Below are positions 54,698 to 64,000 of a stretch of DNA of 64,000 bases, one piece after another (the stretch's first letter is position 1; each line of letters begins with the position of its first letter). Origin of the DNA: Pleurotus djamor (lineage: Eukaryota; Basidiomycota; Agaricomycetes; Agaricales; Pleurotaceae). The stretch covers positions 17,211-81,210 of the forward strand of contig JAPEVF010000171.1 in NCBI GenBank assembly GCA_029747585.1, read 5' to 3'. The notes beneath the pieces were generated by a model, which was given only the letters and a program-made list of their open reading frames with translations, had not been told where the DNA came from and made no database searches. Both the position numbers and the translations under genes were made by a program.

Positions 54698-56089
54698 TCA
54701 AACGGAAGGATCGGGGGGAGCATCGTTCTGGGAACGGCCTTGCTTCACAAGTTCGAGCTGGATCTGGAGCTGAAGAATCCTTTCTTCATGCTGGTGGGCA
54801 TCCTTCTGTCTGTCTAATTGATAACGAAGCTTGAGCTCTTCTTCCTCAAGACTTAGCTTGGCCTTCTCAACTCGGCGCTGGCGCTTCTTCTCCGCTTGGA
54901 TTTCGGCAACCTTGATCCGGGCCTGGTTTGAGCCATCCGTAACCTCGCGCAGCGTATCGAAGGCAGCGGCCTGCTTACGCTTCTGAGGTACAGATTTTGG
55001 AGTAGGTGCTGAAGAGGGGGTGGGCGTAGAGGCTCGCGTGGTTGTGGTAGTAGTCGTGACAGCAGCGGGGGTGATGGGGGCTCGTGTGATGTCGATGCCA
55101 GCAGGGAGAGGGTGGGGTGTATCTGGGGTGACAGGCGAGGAAGGCCCCACAGAATCGACATCATCGTCGAAACCTAAACCTGAGCTGAGGGAGATGTCAG
55201 CTAAGACGCCAGACCGGTTTTCTACCTGTGGAAAAATAAGCAAGCAGAACGGGGTGGTGCGAGGTAGCTCACCTCGGGAACACCATCAATGTCAGCGTCT
55301 CGGGTTGATGGGACCTGAGGGGCAAGGACAGCAAGGTCGACTGTGGTCGTACTGTTGGCCAAGGCGGACTGGTCGTAGATTGGGCTGACTGACAAGAGCC
55401 GGTGGAATCGCTGATACCAGGGGTAGGACTCTTGCATGAGTTCTGAATTTTTCAACCGTTAAACATTCAAAAAAAAAACAAAAAGGGCAGGGCACGTACG
55501 CCAAACGTTCGCAATTGGTGTGTCGGGAATTATCTCAGCCTGTCTCCCCGACTCAACCAGACCTTGTCCAGTTTGTCCAAGCCTTGTCTTCCAAGTGGCG
55601 TACTCAGTCTTGAGGCTAAAAAGACTCAGTCAGAAAGAGGATGATGAGGATACGACAGGAGGCTTACTTGTGAATCCTGTTTTTGATGCTTGCAGCTGTC
55701 TTCTCTACATCACGTTCAGGGAACAACTTGGGGGCAATGGCTCGGCTAGCACCAATGATTGTAAGGCCACCACTATTGACGGGTCGATCGACTGCGAAGC
55801 CAAAAATCTGGCGGTAACGGTCGGATTCTTCGATGATGGACAGGAGCTCATCAGTCTTGGGGAACAAAGCCTTGTCCTTCCAGCTGGGATTAAGATTTAA
55901 GACGGATAGAGAAGCCAGACGCTAGCAGACTTACTGAATGCTGTCGCTCCCTCCCGCAGATGTATTTTCCTTGTCAGAGTTGCTGGTGGCGGCGCGAGGT
56001 TTCCGGCCGCCCCTTGACTTAGGCTTGAGAGCATCTCTCTCGGCGATTAGAGCTTGGCGGGTGGTTTGGGTGGTTCCGGTAGTGCTCAT
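54698..56089 (-). CDS. Harbinger accessory Myb/SANT-like DNA-binding protein
   Basis: Multi-exon gene on the minus strand from ATG 56089 (MSTTGTTQTTRQALIAERDA) to the stop at 54698. Basic N-terminal segment LKPKSRGGRKPRA. The Myb/SANT-like part is spread over three short exons: DELLSIIEESDRYRQIFGFA, PERDVEKTAASIKNRIHKLK and TEYATWKTRLGQTGQGLVES. A Ser/Thr/Pro region follows, then a C-terminal coiled coil (RVEKAKLSLEEEELKLRYQL, then HEERILQLQIQLELVKQ). In Harbinger elements such a protein carries the transposase into the nucleus and onto the ends. It is convergent with the transposase gene, with stop codons 78 bp apart. Confidence 0.75.
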
Positions 56090-56300
56090 AATTTATGTGT
56101 AAGTAGTAGTAAAAGAGTGTGGTTAACGCGGAACGCGTAGATATGTGTAGGTGTGGGGAAACTGGGGAGGACTGGGGAAGGCTAGGCGACGCGCGTCGTT
56201 GATTGATTATCTAATTGAAAGTCCGTCGTAACCAAAGACGTTAGCGCGCGGAGGCGCTAACGTCCCGGTCATCTCGGCGAAACGAGGCACAAAACCGTCA

Positions 56301-56350
56301 TTTCTTTCGGCCGTTTTGTAACGATCGTTAGCCGAGCTTTGAAACACCCT
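56301..56350 (-). repeat. Right terminal inverted repeat of the Harbinger-like element
   Basis: Ends GCCGAGCTTTGAAACACCCT, the reverse complement of the left end, followed by the ATT duplication. Confidence 0.9.
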
Positions 56351-56614
56351 ATTATTGTGCATGCAGGCCTCTTAAGTTCTCCGTTCTTTATCTCGGTCCG
56401 GTCAAACCCCAACAAAGCTATTCGTTCCTTTGGCCCGGCTCCCTCTCAACATGCTCACAACCAAATCGATGACTTCGTTAGCACTCAGATGATCCTGGAG
56501 TACGAGAATGACCTTCGTGGTACTGAGGTATTGTCGTCGTCGGTCGAACAGCCTCGAGCTCATAGTACCCGTACTTGGAGCTGCTCTATCTCATGGGACC
56601 ATCTTACCGATTAG

Positions 56615-57868
56615 CACCTTCGGTCTCGGGCTACAACGTCTCATCGATCAGTCGATTACAGCGCCTGGATAAATTGAACTTCCTTCAATGCTGTGTTTCT
56701 GCACCCGGTCCAGGTTCGCAGAATCACTGGCGTCATCGAAATCTGATACGTATGTTACAGCAATTGAGCTTCGAGTGGCAAGAACATCTGTTTGGGCGAT
56801 TGGTTCTGTTTGATGTTCTACCAATGACTCGGATATGCCAGCGCCAACGAGTGCCAGCGTCACCATAGTTAACTGACCTTATCCCTTCCCATGCTCCTCA
56901 GTTAGATGCAACTCAATGACCGGGATGGGTGGAGGCTGCTCAGCTGCTGCTCAGCATTTCTGATACCTAGAACGGGGTAGGCGTACCTTGTGGTATGTAA
57001 CTCGAGTTATTGTTGTCCTCTCCCCTGGCACCGCACCGCTCGAATCGTTCTTCCCTAGATTCCCTCAGACTTGCCACGGTTGGAGTGTTCTGTCCGTCGG
57101 GGGCCTTTTGGCATGCGGCCGTTCACCATCTCCATCGATATCTTGTTTACCGAGTCGGCATACTTGGGAACTGTGCTCGTCTTATCCGAATCCTCTGAAT
57201 CTGTGTTTACAATGGTGTACCTACATCACGAACCAAGCACCCTGCCATCCAAGTTATGCAACCCCAATTGTCACTAACCCCAGACGTTCTCACTCTCAAC
57301 TGATATTCAAATCGCGTCGAATGCCAACAGTTGTGAGTACTCACCACGCCGTTTGATGATGATGAATGATGATGGTGTGGCGACGGGACACTGCTTGACA
57401 CTCCCTTGTCTTAACCCGTTTAATCAAATGTTGAATGTAACCACGCTACGGACTCTACCTTGTATCACTGGTCGTCGTTCATGGCATCGTTCTAGTCGGC
57501 AAATGCTATTCAGGCTCCGACCCATGCCGCGGTGTAATCGTTTCCCTTGCGATCTGAATCGCTGAGATTCAACCTCGATGCATTCAGTGCTTGTAGCTGA
57601 CTCGAGCTTTGACCGCGGTAACTGGCACGGAGCGTGCGTTGAGACGTGAGAGACGAAAATATTGAGTCTAAGTCATACAAAGACGCCCCACTAGAATAGC
57701 CACAGAAATGTATCGAGTACGCCGGAGAAGACATCGTTTCCGATATAATATGAGAGCATAGCGAGCGCAAGGGGAAATAAGCACAGCCCATGGTGAGAAA
57801 ACAAATTAAACAATAACAACTAGGAGGGACTTACTCCAGCCACGTATATCAAGCACTTCCTAGTGTTT
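56615..57868. other. Intergenic
   Basis: Space between the split unknown gene and the GMC gene 3' end. Only short overlapping frames are present. No gene is supported. Confidence 0.4.
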
Positions 57869-60800
57869 CTAATTGCGCTTCGCCCAAGTTGCTTTGATGA
57901 GGTCGGCACATTTCTCAGCAAAAACCACCGCAGGTGCCATGGTATGGGTTGACACAATTTCCGGGAAGACAGACGTATCGCAGATCCTCAGCCCCTCAAT
58001 ACCATGTACCCTGAGCTCATCGTCAACCACCCCAGGTTGGACGTCGTCCTCTGGAGCCATGCGGCAAGTTGCAGCATAATGGAATGAAGTGCGAACGTTT
58101 TGGCGGAGGAATTTGTCCAAGTCGTCGTCACCTTCGGATTCGGGTAATAATACAGGTTTCATAGGGTATCCCTGTGTCTCCATGTCCCTGGCTAATTTGA
58201 GAGCGAGGCGGATGCCTTGTTTGAAGACAGCAGCATCTTCATTGTTTTTGAGAAGACCAAAGTCGACTTGCGCGCGATCATGGGGGTCTGTCGATGCAAG
58301 GCGAACGGTCCCGTGAGACTGTGGTTTCACCAAGCAAACAAGCAAGGAGAATAATCCAAGTTTGTCGATATCTGCATGTTGACCATCGGAGCATCGATGA
58401 GGTACGGGCATTATCTCGATGTCGGGGATGTTCTCTGGGTTCCTGACATCACAAGATGCGGCATCGCCTAGTTTAATTGTGAAATCGTCACCCAGACGAG
58501 AAGACTGGACGAATATGGACGAATTGAGGAAGGCCCGACCGAAAAGCCCCTCTCCCGATACCAAGTATCGGAAGAACTCTCGGAAGGCCAGCAGCGGTTT
58601 ATTCTGAAGGTAGTGAATACTGTCACTCAAAGGTATTTCATACATCAATGGGATGCTTGGGTGGTCTTTCTGACCCAGTGTTGTAAGGACGGCGTCCAGC
58701 CCCAACAGTCGGTGGTCGGAAAATACAAGGTCGGCGACTAGTCGGGAGTCGGTCGGGTGGTGACCTGTCCCCGACCACATGGTTTGTCAGGGTAGTGTGA
58801 TCAACAGGAGCATCTCCTGATCCCCCTTATGCTAGCTCTAGTGTTGGTCGAATACTATGTTTTTTATTATTAGCTTGTTCCCGACGATGCAGCGCTGTCA
58901 CAAAGTTCTACCTACCTTTAGCCGAGCTCCCACATATATATAAATGAGCAAGAACAGGTAAGAAATAACCAGCAGCCTTGAAGATGTCAAACCGCTCCTG
59001 GTGGCGACTTCTTTTCACTGATCACCCTCGTCTCAAGTCCAAAGATCGTGATGCGTTCACCTCAGCAAATTCTGGAAAAGCGAAGATTTACTGCTCTAAG
59101 TGCCTTGAGAAGGACATCGCGGCCGAAGAAGCACTGGACATAGAAAAGGCTGTTCCATATCCTCGGCCGCGCGAAACAATTATTGAACAATGTTCGTGTC
59201 TTTTCTCTTGTCCTCTCCCGCATGACTAATTATCTTACTTAGTATTTGGCACGACCACTGGTAATGACCACCGGTGGGTTGCTGGGCGCACTGAGCAGGC
59301 CTGTCAGCATCTTCGTCGATGCACCTGGCAGTCACCTGCCACACAGTTGGCGGCACTCCAGGAGCTAAAAGACCAGGGGCTCATTAAGTCAGATGTTACT
59401 GGACCTATCGCCGCCACACCAAGCATCCTGTCCGCTACACAGCAGCACATTGATCCAGTTCTTCAGGATCCTCTCCACTCAGCCTACCCAACGCTACATC
59501 GATCAAACTCCGAGCCAGATTTTCATGCTTACACATTTGACACTGAAAATCCTTCATCCAATCACTCTACAGCCTCATACGCCACATTGAACCCCTCCGA
59601 TTCTATTTCTAACCTTGGCCTCGGTGTTGCTCCGTTGGCTAGAGCGCGTAAACGTCCACGACCATCAGGGTCTCGTCACGTCAGTGTTGACTTGACACAG
59701 GCGGCACCTCTGGTCACGGTCTGGACGGAGGATCTCCAAGAACAACTTGACGTCCGCATCCTCCGAATGATTGCATCGGCGGGAATACCACTATCATTTG
59801 TGGAAAATCCCGAGTTCATCCAGTTCATTGCTCAATATCTACCTTCTGGTGCTCGGGCTCCCAGCCGCTACCGTCTCACATCTCGTACGATGCCCACAGT
59901 AATCAAACGCCTCAAAGATGATATCATCTTGGCTGTGAAGGGCTCATTTGGTACTGCGCAATGTGATGGCTGGACCGGGGATAACCACCATCATTATATT
60001 GCATTTATGGTCAATGTCGAGGCAAAGGTAAATGGTCCCGTTGCGCGTTGATTTTTGAGACACAGTACTAAACGGGTTTCATTGTATTTTTAGATTTACA
60101 CACACTCTGTCGTAGACACGTCACTTGAACGGAAGACGGCAGAAATTCTCTATCAACACATGCTCGACTGCATTCGAGGGCTCAAGTCAAAGTGGGGGCT
60201 TACGATTATTGCGTTTACTACGGATGCCTCCGGTGAATCGCGCAAGGCTCGACAACTTTTACTCAAGGATCACCCCTATCTGGTGGCTCCTGATTGCTTT
60301 GCTCATCAGGTTCGCTCGCCCATTGGTCTGTCCACACACCTATTAACTCCAATCAATTACAGGTCAATCTCCTTGTCGGTGATATGTTCAAGGTTGACGG
60401 CCCCCTGAAAGCCTACTGCGAAATGGCCGTCGAGTTGATCACATTCCTACGAAGCAAAACTCTCGCGCTGGCGGCCATCCGGGACATTCAAAAGCAGTCA
60501 AAAGGACCAACATCGGTCCTTCGCGCCGTTCTTACTCGTTGGACATCACACTACCTTGCATTCCGCCGCCTCCTCGAGCTTAAGAATGCGCTGACCATCC
60601 TGGTTTCCCAGGAGAAGATTGCGTTGGGAGCTAAAGATACCGCACGTCTTCGTCTAGTCATTGGCAACACGGCGGCGAAAGGGAGAGCCCAGAAGATGAT
60701 GGATATTATTGATGACCCACTTTTATGGCATTCTCTCACACGGTATGTACAACGCAACGACGAATATACTCCCTATGTCTCCTAATTAGTGTAACATAGA

Positions 60801-63332
60801 ATGAAAGTTTGTCTTGAACCCCTCGCGCGCGCTGCCAACGTTGCACAAGCTGCGTCGTGTCGTCTGGATCAGGTTCTCCTCACCTTTGGCTCGCTATTCA
60901 TTCACTTCTCTAAGCTTCTGCGCACACTACCACCCAGTGATGACAGTTATGCCCCGATCCAGGCGATTCTCGCAAGCCTGGAGACACGTTGGGCAAAGTG
61001 CGACCAACTTCCCTATATTGCGTCCGTCCTCCTTCATCCCCTTATCAAGAAAGCACCATTTAACCTTCATCTTGAATTTCTCACCATTGCTGGCGCATAT
61101 TCTCTGTTCAAAACCCTGTACGAAAGATTCTTTCACGAAACTCCGACCATTGATCTACTCCAAAGTGTTCAAGACTACTTTTCGGCTCGAGCCAATTCAG
61201 CAATGTTTCAAAACCTGCAGGTCATGGCCGAGTTGCTCGAGAAGTCGGCGACAGAACAAGGTGTTCCCCTCGACCCCAAAAACATTTGGAAAACCATTGT
61301 TAACGACCTCGAAAAACTCCCTCCGTTGATTCGGCTCGCTTTCTACCTTCCCGCCATCTGCGCCAATTCAGCATCATGCGAAAGGCTTTTTAGTGTCTTC
61401 GGTAACACGTTGACCAAGCTTCGCAATCGCCTCAAGACCCAGACCCTCGTATCGCTTGCAGAACTTAAAATGCACATACGTGATGAACATATGAGAAGCT
61501 CGGAGTCAAAGGCACGCATGCGTCAACGATTCTTCGGTCGAAAGGCTCTTGAGAGCCAACCAGCATCAGCACCACCAACTCTTACTCCCACCGCCACGCC
61601 ACCATCAAATCAGTCTGATGCAGAAACACCATCAGAACATTTATCAGAAGATTTCGGGGAAGTTTTCCAGCATGCGGTGGACCTTGTTCATGACGATGAA
61701 GATGAAGATGGTGAGATACGAGGGAAATGGACGCTTCGCGACTTATTCAACGTTGACACGGATCACTGGGTCACCCATATCCAGCGCACGGCCTCACGCA
61801 GCTTCGAGGAAGAGCTAGAACTTTATGAGCTTCTTGATATGGATGCTCAAGGTGTTGAAGATGATAGCCAGCACGACGAGACACTGACATCAGTGTTATT
61901 ACCGTAGTTATAAGTAGGTTACAAGTATTAAATTCACTACTCCTATCCCCCTTCCCTCCCTAAGTCGAAGGTGCCGACCGTGAGAAAGGCCAGGTCTGTT
62001 CCCCGACCAATGTCGCCGACCTTACCTGACCTCCCGACCTTCCCTGGCTTGTCGCCGACCTTCACAACACTGTTCTGACCTCAAGGGGATAAGGAGCTAG
62101 ATCAAACGTGCGCCAATCAACGAACGTACCAAGTAATTTCCGACGCCGGGTAAATCTTTGACCACCTCGATACCGAACTCAGAGAGATGAGACCGTGGCC
62201 CCACTCCGCTGGATGAGAGTCAGCTCAGGGTCACTTGAACCAGGAAGTAAATGGAGCTTGACATTACCTCAACATGAGTAATTGAGGCGACGCAACTGCC
62301 CCCGCGCATAAGATGACTTCTCGATTTGCTTCCACGGAGAAAGGGAGACGGCGCGTGAGACTGGCAGCTTCACAGGAAACTCCGACGACACGGATATTTT
62401 TGTCCATTGATTCGAACTTCAAGCTCGTCACGAGGGTCTCAGAGCAAATAGTAAGGTTTGGCCTTTTTAAAACGGTGCTCTTGGGAAGGAAAGCATCCAT
62501 AGTCGATACTCTACGGTTTGATGCATCGATGGTAGTGTCTAAGGATGCACAGCATGTGGCTGGAGACGTTGGGGAATTTATGTCTGTGACACTTGGAATG
62601 CCGGCTTTGTTTGCAGCCTGGACAATACTGAGTTGGTTGATGAGTTCAGGAGAAGGTGTATGCAAACAGATGGACAGTTAGGCTCACTGCTTCATGCATA
62701 GGAATGGGGACTCGGTAAATGTTCGGTTTGTCCACGGTCCTGAGGAATTTCAATTCACTCTCCACTTCACAGGCATGGGAGTGGAAGAGAGAATGCATAC
62801 CTATTTTTCCACGATAGCTTGACGGAGGTTGACTCAAAGAGCACTCTGATTTGATAAGATAGGGCTCGAGCTCATCATAGCTCCACGAAGGGTGTCCCAT
62901 ATCCCTCCATAGGTTATAATCGCCAATGCCTCGAGTGTACACAGTAGAGTTAATGCGAGAGCAACCTCCAAGGCCTTCACCAATGACGGCGTTCAGGATG
63001 CGTTTGTTGGCATATTCTTGGGGCACGCCTGGAAATATGGTCGCGGGTGCACCATCTCGAAAGAAATTAGCAGAGAGGAGAGGGACTCGGGAAGCCCATG
63101 TATCATCGACTTTCCCCCGCTCAATGAGGAGGACAGAAACTGAAGGATCTTCGCTCAACCTCGCTGCAAGAACGCAGCCTGCGGAGCCTCCTACGTTAGT
63201 AGATAAGTGAATGTTCATGTGAGACCAGGGAGACAAAGTACCTCCAACGATTATGTAGTCATATGTGGTGTCCAATCGCGCTAGGAGTCGTTCAGCGGTC
63301 AAAGTAAGATACGGACTAGAGAAAGGCCACAT
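57869..63332 (-). CDS. GMC-family oxidoreductase with a hAT transposon in one intron
   Basis: Minus-strand gene from ATG 63332 to the stop at 57869. The FAD-binding start is YDYIIVGGGSAGCVLAARLS, joined across intron 1, then LLIERG, GGCSRINSTVYTRGIGDYNL, the second GMC signature EVILCAGAVASPQLLMLSGV, and VVKDLPGVGNYL. The next exon starts KDHPSIPLMYEIPLSD at 58669 and holds the catalytic C-terminus: His in SFHYAATCRMAPEDD, DDELRVHGIEGLRICDTSVF, and STHTMAPAVVFAEKCADLIK. Between the donor at 62129 and the acceptor at 58670 lies a 3460 bp intron containing a hAT element. Without the element and one 8 bp duplication it would be 55 bp. GMC flavoenzymes oxidise alcohols or sugars; the substrate is unknown. 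There is no clear signal peptide. Confidence 0.82.
58668..58675. repeat. hAT target-site duplication, copy adjacent to the GMC last exon
   Basis: TTCTGACC, identical to 62073-62080. On the minus strand it reads GGTCAGAA, and its AG serves as the splice acceptor of the GMC last exon. Confidence 0.9.
58676..62072 (+). mobile_element. hAT-superfamily DNA transposon, 3397 bp
   Basis: Flanked by the exact 8 bp direct repeat TTCTGACC (58668-58675 and 62073-62080), the duplication size of hAT elements. The ends are imperfect inverted repeats: CAGTGTTGTAAGGACGGCG at the left, and the reverse complement CAGTGTTGTGAAGGTCGGCG at the right. Subterminal regions on both sides are crowded with GGTCGG/CCGACC motifs, probably transposase-binding sites. 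It encodes an apparently complete hAT transposase in the orientation opposite to the GMC host gene. Confidence 0.9.
58984..61907 (+). CDS. hAT-family transposase
   Basis: About six exons starting at ATG 58984 (MSNRSWWRLLFTDHPRLKSK). The N-terminus has a BED-like zinc-binding region: KIYCSKCLEKD, then after a phase-1 intron ACQHLRRCTWQSPA. The RNase H-like core follows: FGTAQCDGWTGDNHHHYIAF (first Asp), TIIAFTTDASGESRKARQLL (second Asp) and VAPDCFAHQVNLLVGD. A helical insertion region includes VLRAVLTRWTSHYLAFRRLL. The hAT dimerisation domain near the C-terminus reads PAICANSASCERLFSVFGNT, LTKLRNRLKTQTLVSLAELK. The tail is acidic and ends SVLLP. Introns include GTAAAT..TTTTAG at about 60028-60092. 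No stop interrupts the spliced frame that I can see, so the element may be autonomous. Confidence 0.87.
62073..62080. repeat. hAT target-site duplication, distal copy
   Basis: TTCTGACC, identical to 58668-58675. It lies 49 bp downstream of the GMC intron donor on the minus strand. Confidence 0.9.
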
Positions 63333-64000
63333 TTGGCAGGCAAAAAGAGTGGTTGAACTCGTTGAGTACCTCAGCCCTTTTAAATAGATGATCAAGAATT
63401 GGGCCCTTGGGGGGTGCTTGATGTCCGAGTTTCAGAAAAAAAAATTCCATTTCAAAAGGGTTGATTTGTTGATATCAATGTCTCCTTGAGTGTTTTAAGC
63501 CAATTAAGCCAATGAGTGTACGAGGGTGCTATAGGCTGGCGGCATTGCGGCATGACTGCTAAGGATAGACTTGGTTGCGGAGGTACGAGGCCCTTTAATC
63601 AAGTATGTCTGAAGTTTAAAGTACTCAAGTTTCACTGATTCCAGAAGCGCAGTCAGGCTAGAACATGCGCGAACAGACGGGTAGTCCCGCAGAAGGTATT
63701 GAGAACTGTACCACAAGCACCCTATCCACTTGATACAAACGACTACCGTGTTCAACATTGAATACAAATACTTGTTTCCACCGATTCCAAAGCGTGCGGT
63801 CAGTCTGAGCAAGGACTCGCTCAGCAAGCGCCAGAGTCCACTGATCAGAGACATTAGATAGAGGATACTAATAGACGGAAGGATGGATGTGTTCCTCACC
63901 GCAGGTTGCTGTGCGGCCAAGCTGCCCTTTTCCCTCCATCAAATATTATGTGCACACGCTAGCTGTGGGTGATTGTAGGGTCTTGTCGAGTTATAACATC
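63333..64000. other. GMC upstream region
   Basis: In-frame ATG at 63395 would extend the GMC N-terminus by 21 residues. The minus ORF at 63504-63920 is not recognisably a gene. Nothing else is supported. Confidence 0.35.

Larger units (their letters stand above)
52774..56350 (+). mobile_element. PIF/Harbinger-like DNA transposon, 3577 bp, two ORFs
   Basis: Bounded by inverted terminal repeats of about 50 bp with one mismatch (left 52774-52823, right 56301-56350), starting AGGGTGTTTCAAAGCTCGGC. It is flanked by the direct 3 bp repeat ATT (52771-52773 and 56351-56353), a Harbinger-length target duplication. It encodes a DDE transposase on the plus strand and a Myb/SANT-like protein on the minus strand, the two-gene plan of Harbinger elements. 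The near-perfect ends and mostly intact ORFs indicate recent insertion. It sits 900 bp downstream of pheromone receptor 2. Confidence 0.88.
52584..56614 (+). pseudogene. Unknown coding sequence split by a Harbinger-like element
   Basis: Left of the transposon, 52584-52674 reads SVGPRTANAIQEIAALIPRK, then FHDHAE, and ends at a GTGAGT donor in phase 1. Right of it, an acceptor TGCATGCAG at 56366 opens SLLSSPFFISVRSNPNKAIR, then FGPAPSQHAHNQIDDFVSTQ, in the matching phase and stays open to 56614. Removing the element (52774-56350) and one ATT copy leaves a 112 bp intron and a continuous 113-codon frame. A TGA at 52581-52583 closes the frame upstream, so the 5' part is missing or lies in exons I cannot see. 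The family is not recognised. The pairing of phases makes a real host gene remnant likely but not certain. Confidence 0.4.

Overview
The window is nuclear DNA of a filamentous basidiomycete, most likely a mushroom-forming agaricomycete. Evidence: dense, intron-rich genes with 45-60 bp GT..AG introns, TATA-box promoters, HET-domain, F-box, cytochrome P450 and GMC genes, and a pheromone/pheromone-receptor (B-type) mating locus. The coordinates below are spliced by eye from sequence; no gene predictor or database was used.

Layout. 0-5 kb: a partial unknown gene at the left edge, a decayed coding remnant and a GT61 glycosyltransferase. 5-18 kb: two minus-strand members of a repeated gene family (K1, K2), a secreted orphan protein, a P450 3' fragment, a HET-domain gene and a complete 13-exon P450. 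18.8-24.7 kb: an ordinary block with a GH43 arabinanase, a Ctr copper transporter and a farnesyltransferase beta subunit. 25.6-45.8 kb: seven more plus-strand members of the repeated family (K3-K9), interleaved with three F-box genes. 47-52 kb: a farnesylated pheromone precursor and two STE3-type receptors. 52.6-63.4 kb: a PIF/Harbinger-like element lying in an intron-like gap of an unknown gene, and a hAT element lying in an intron of a GMC oxidoreductase.

The most striking content is the nine-member K family. Eight members encode a signal peptide, a Pro- or Lys-rich linker, a cysteine/Arg-Arg-Arg/Lys-Arg block, and a compact C-terminal domain of about 200 residues. That domain carries the landmarks of a protein-kinase-like fold: a beta3-like lysine (A-[YF]-A-K-T-G), a helix glutamate, H-x-D-x-x-x-x-N and D-W-G. 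The ninth member stops after the linker. All eight long copies share the same six-exon architecture and intron phases. Seven of nine share a promoter: a TATA box, then 33-34 nt later a conserved C-A-G-G-[T]-[TC]-G-A-[TC]-C-C-T-C block, then a G-C-G-T-G-G-C-[TC]-G-G-[TC]-C-C-A-like block in the leader. I do not recognise this as a named family. I regard it as the candidate undescribed system: an expanding array of secreted mini-kinase-like proteins beside the mating locus.

Several genes carry single-base frame lesions beside homopolymers, and nine isolated N bases are present, so part of the apparent gene damage may be assembly error.
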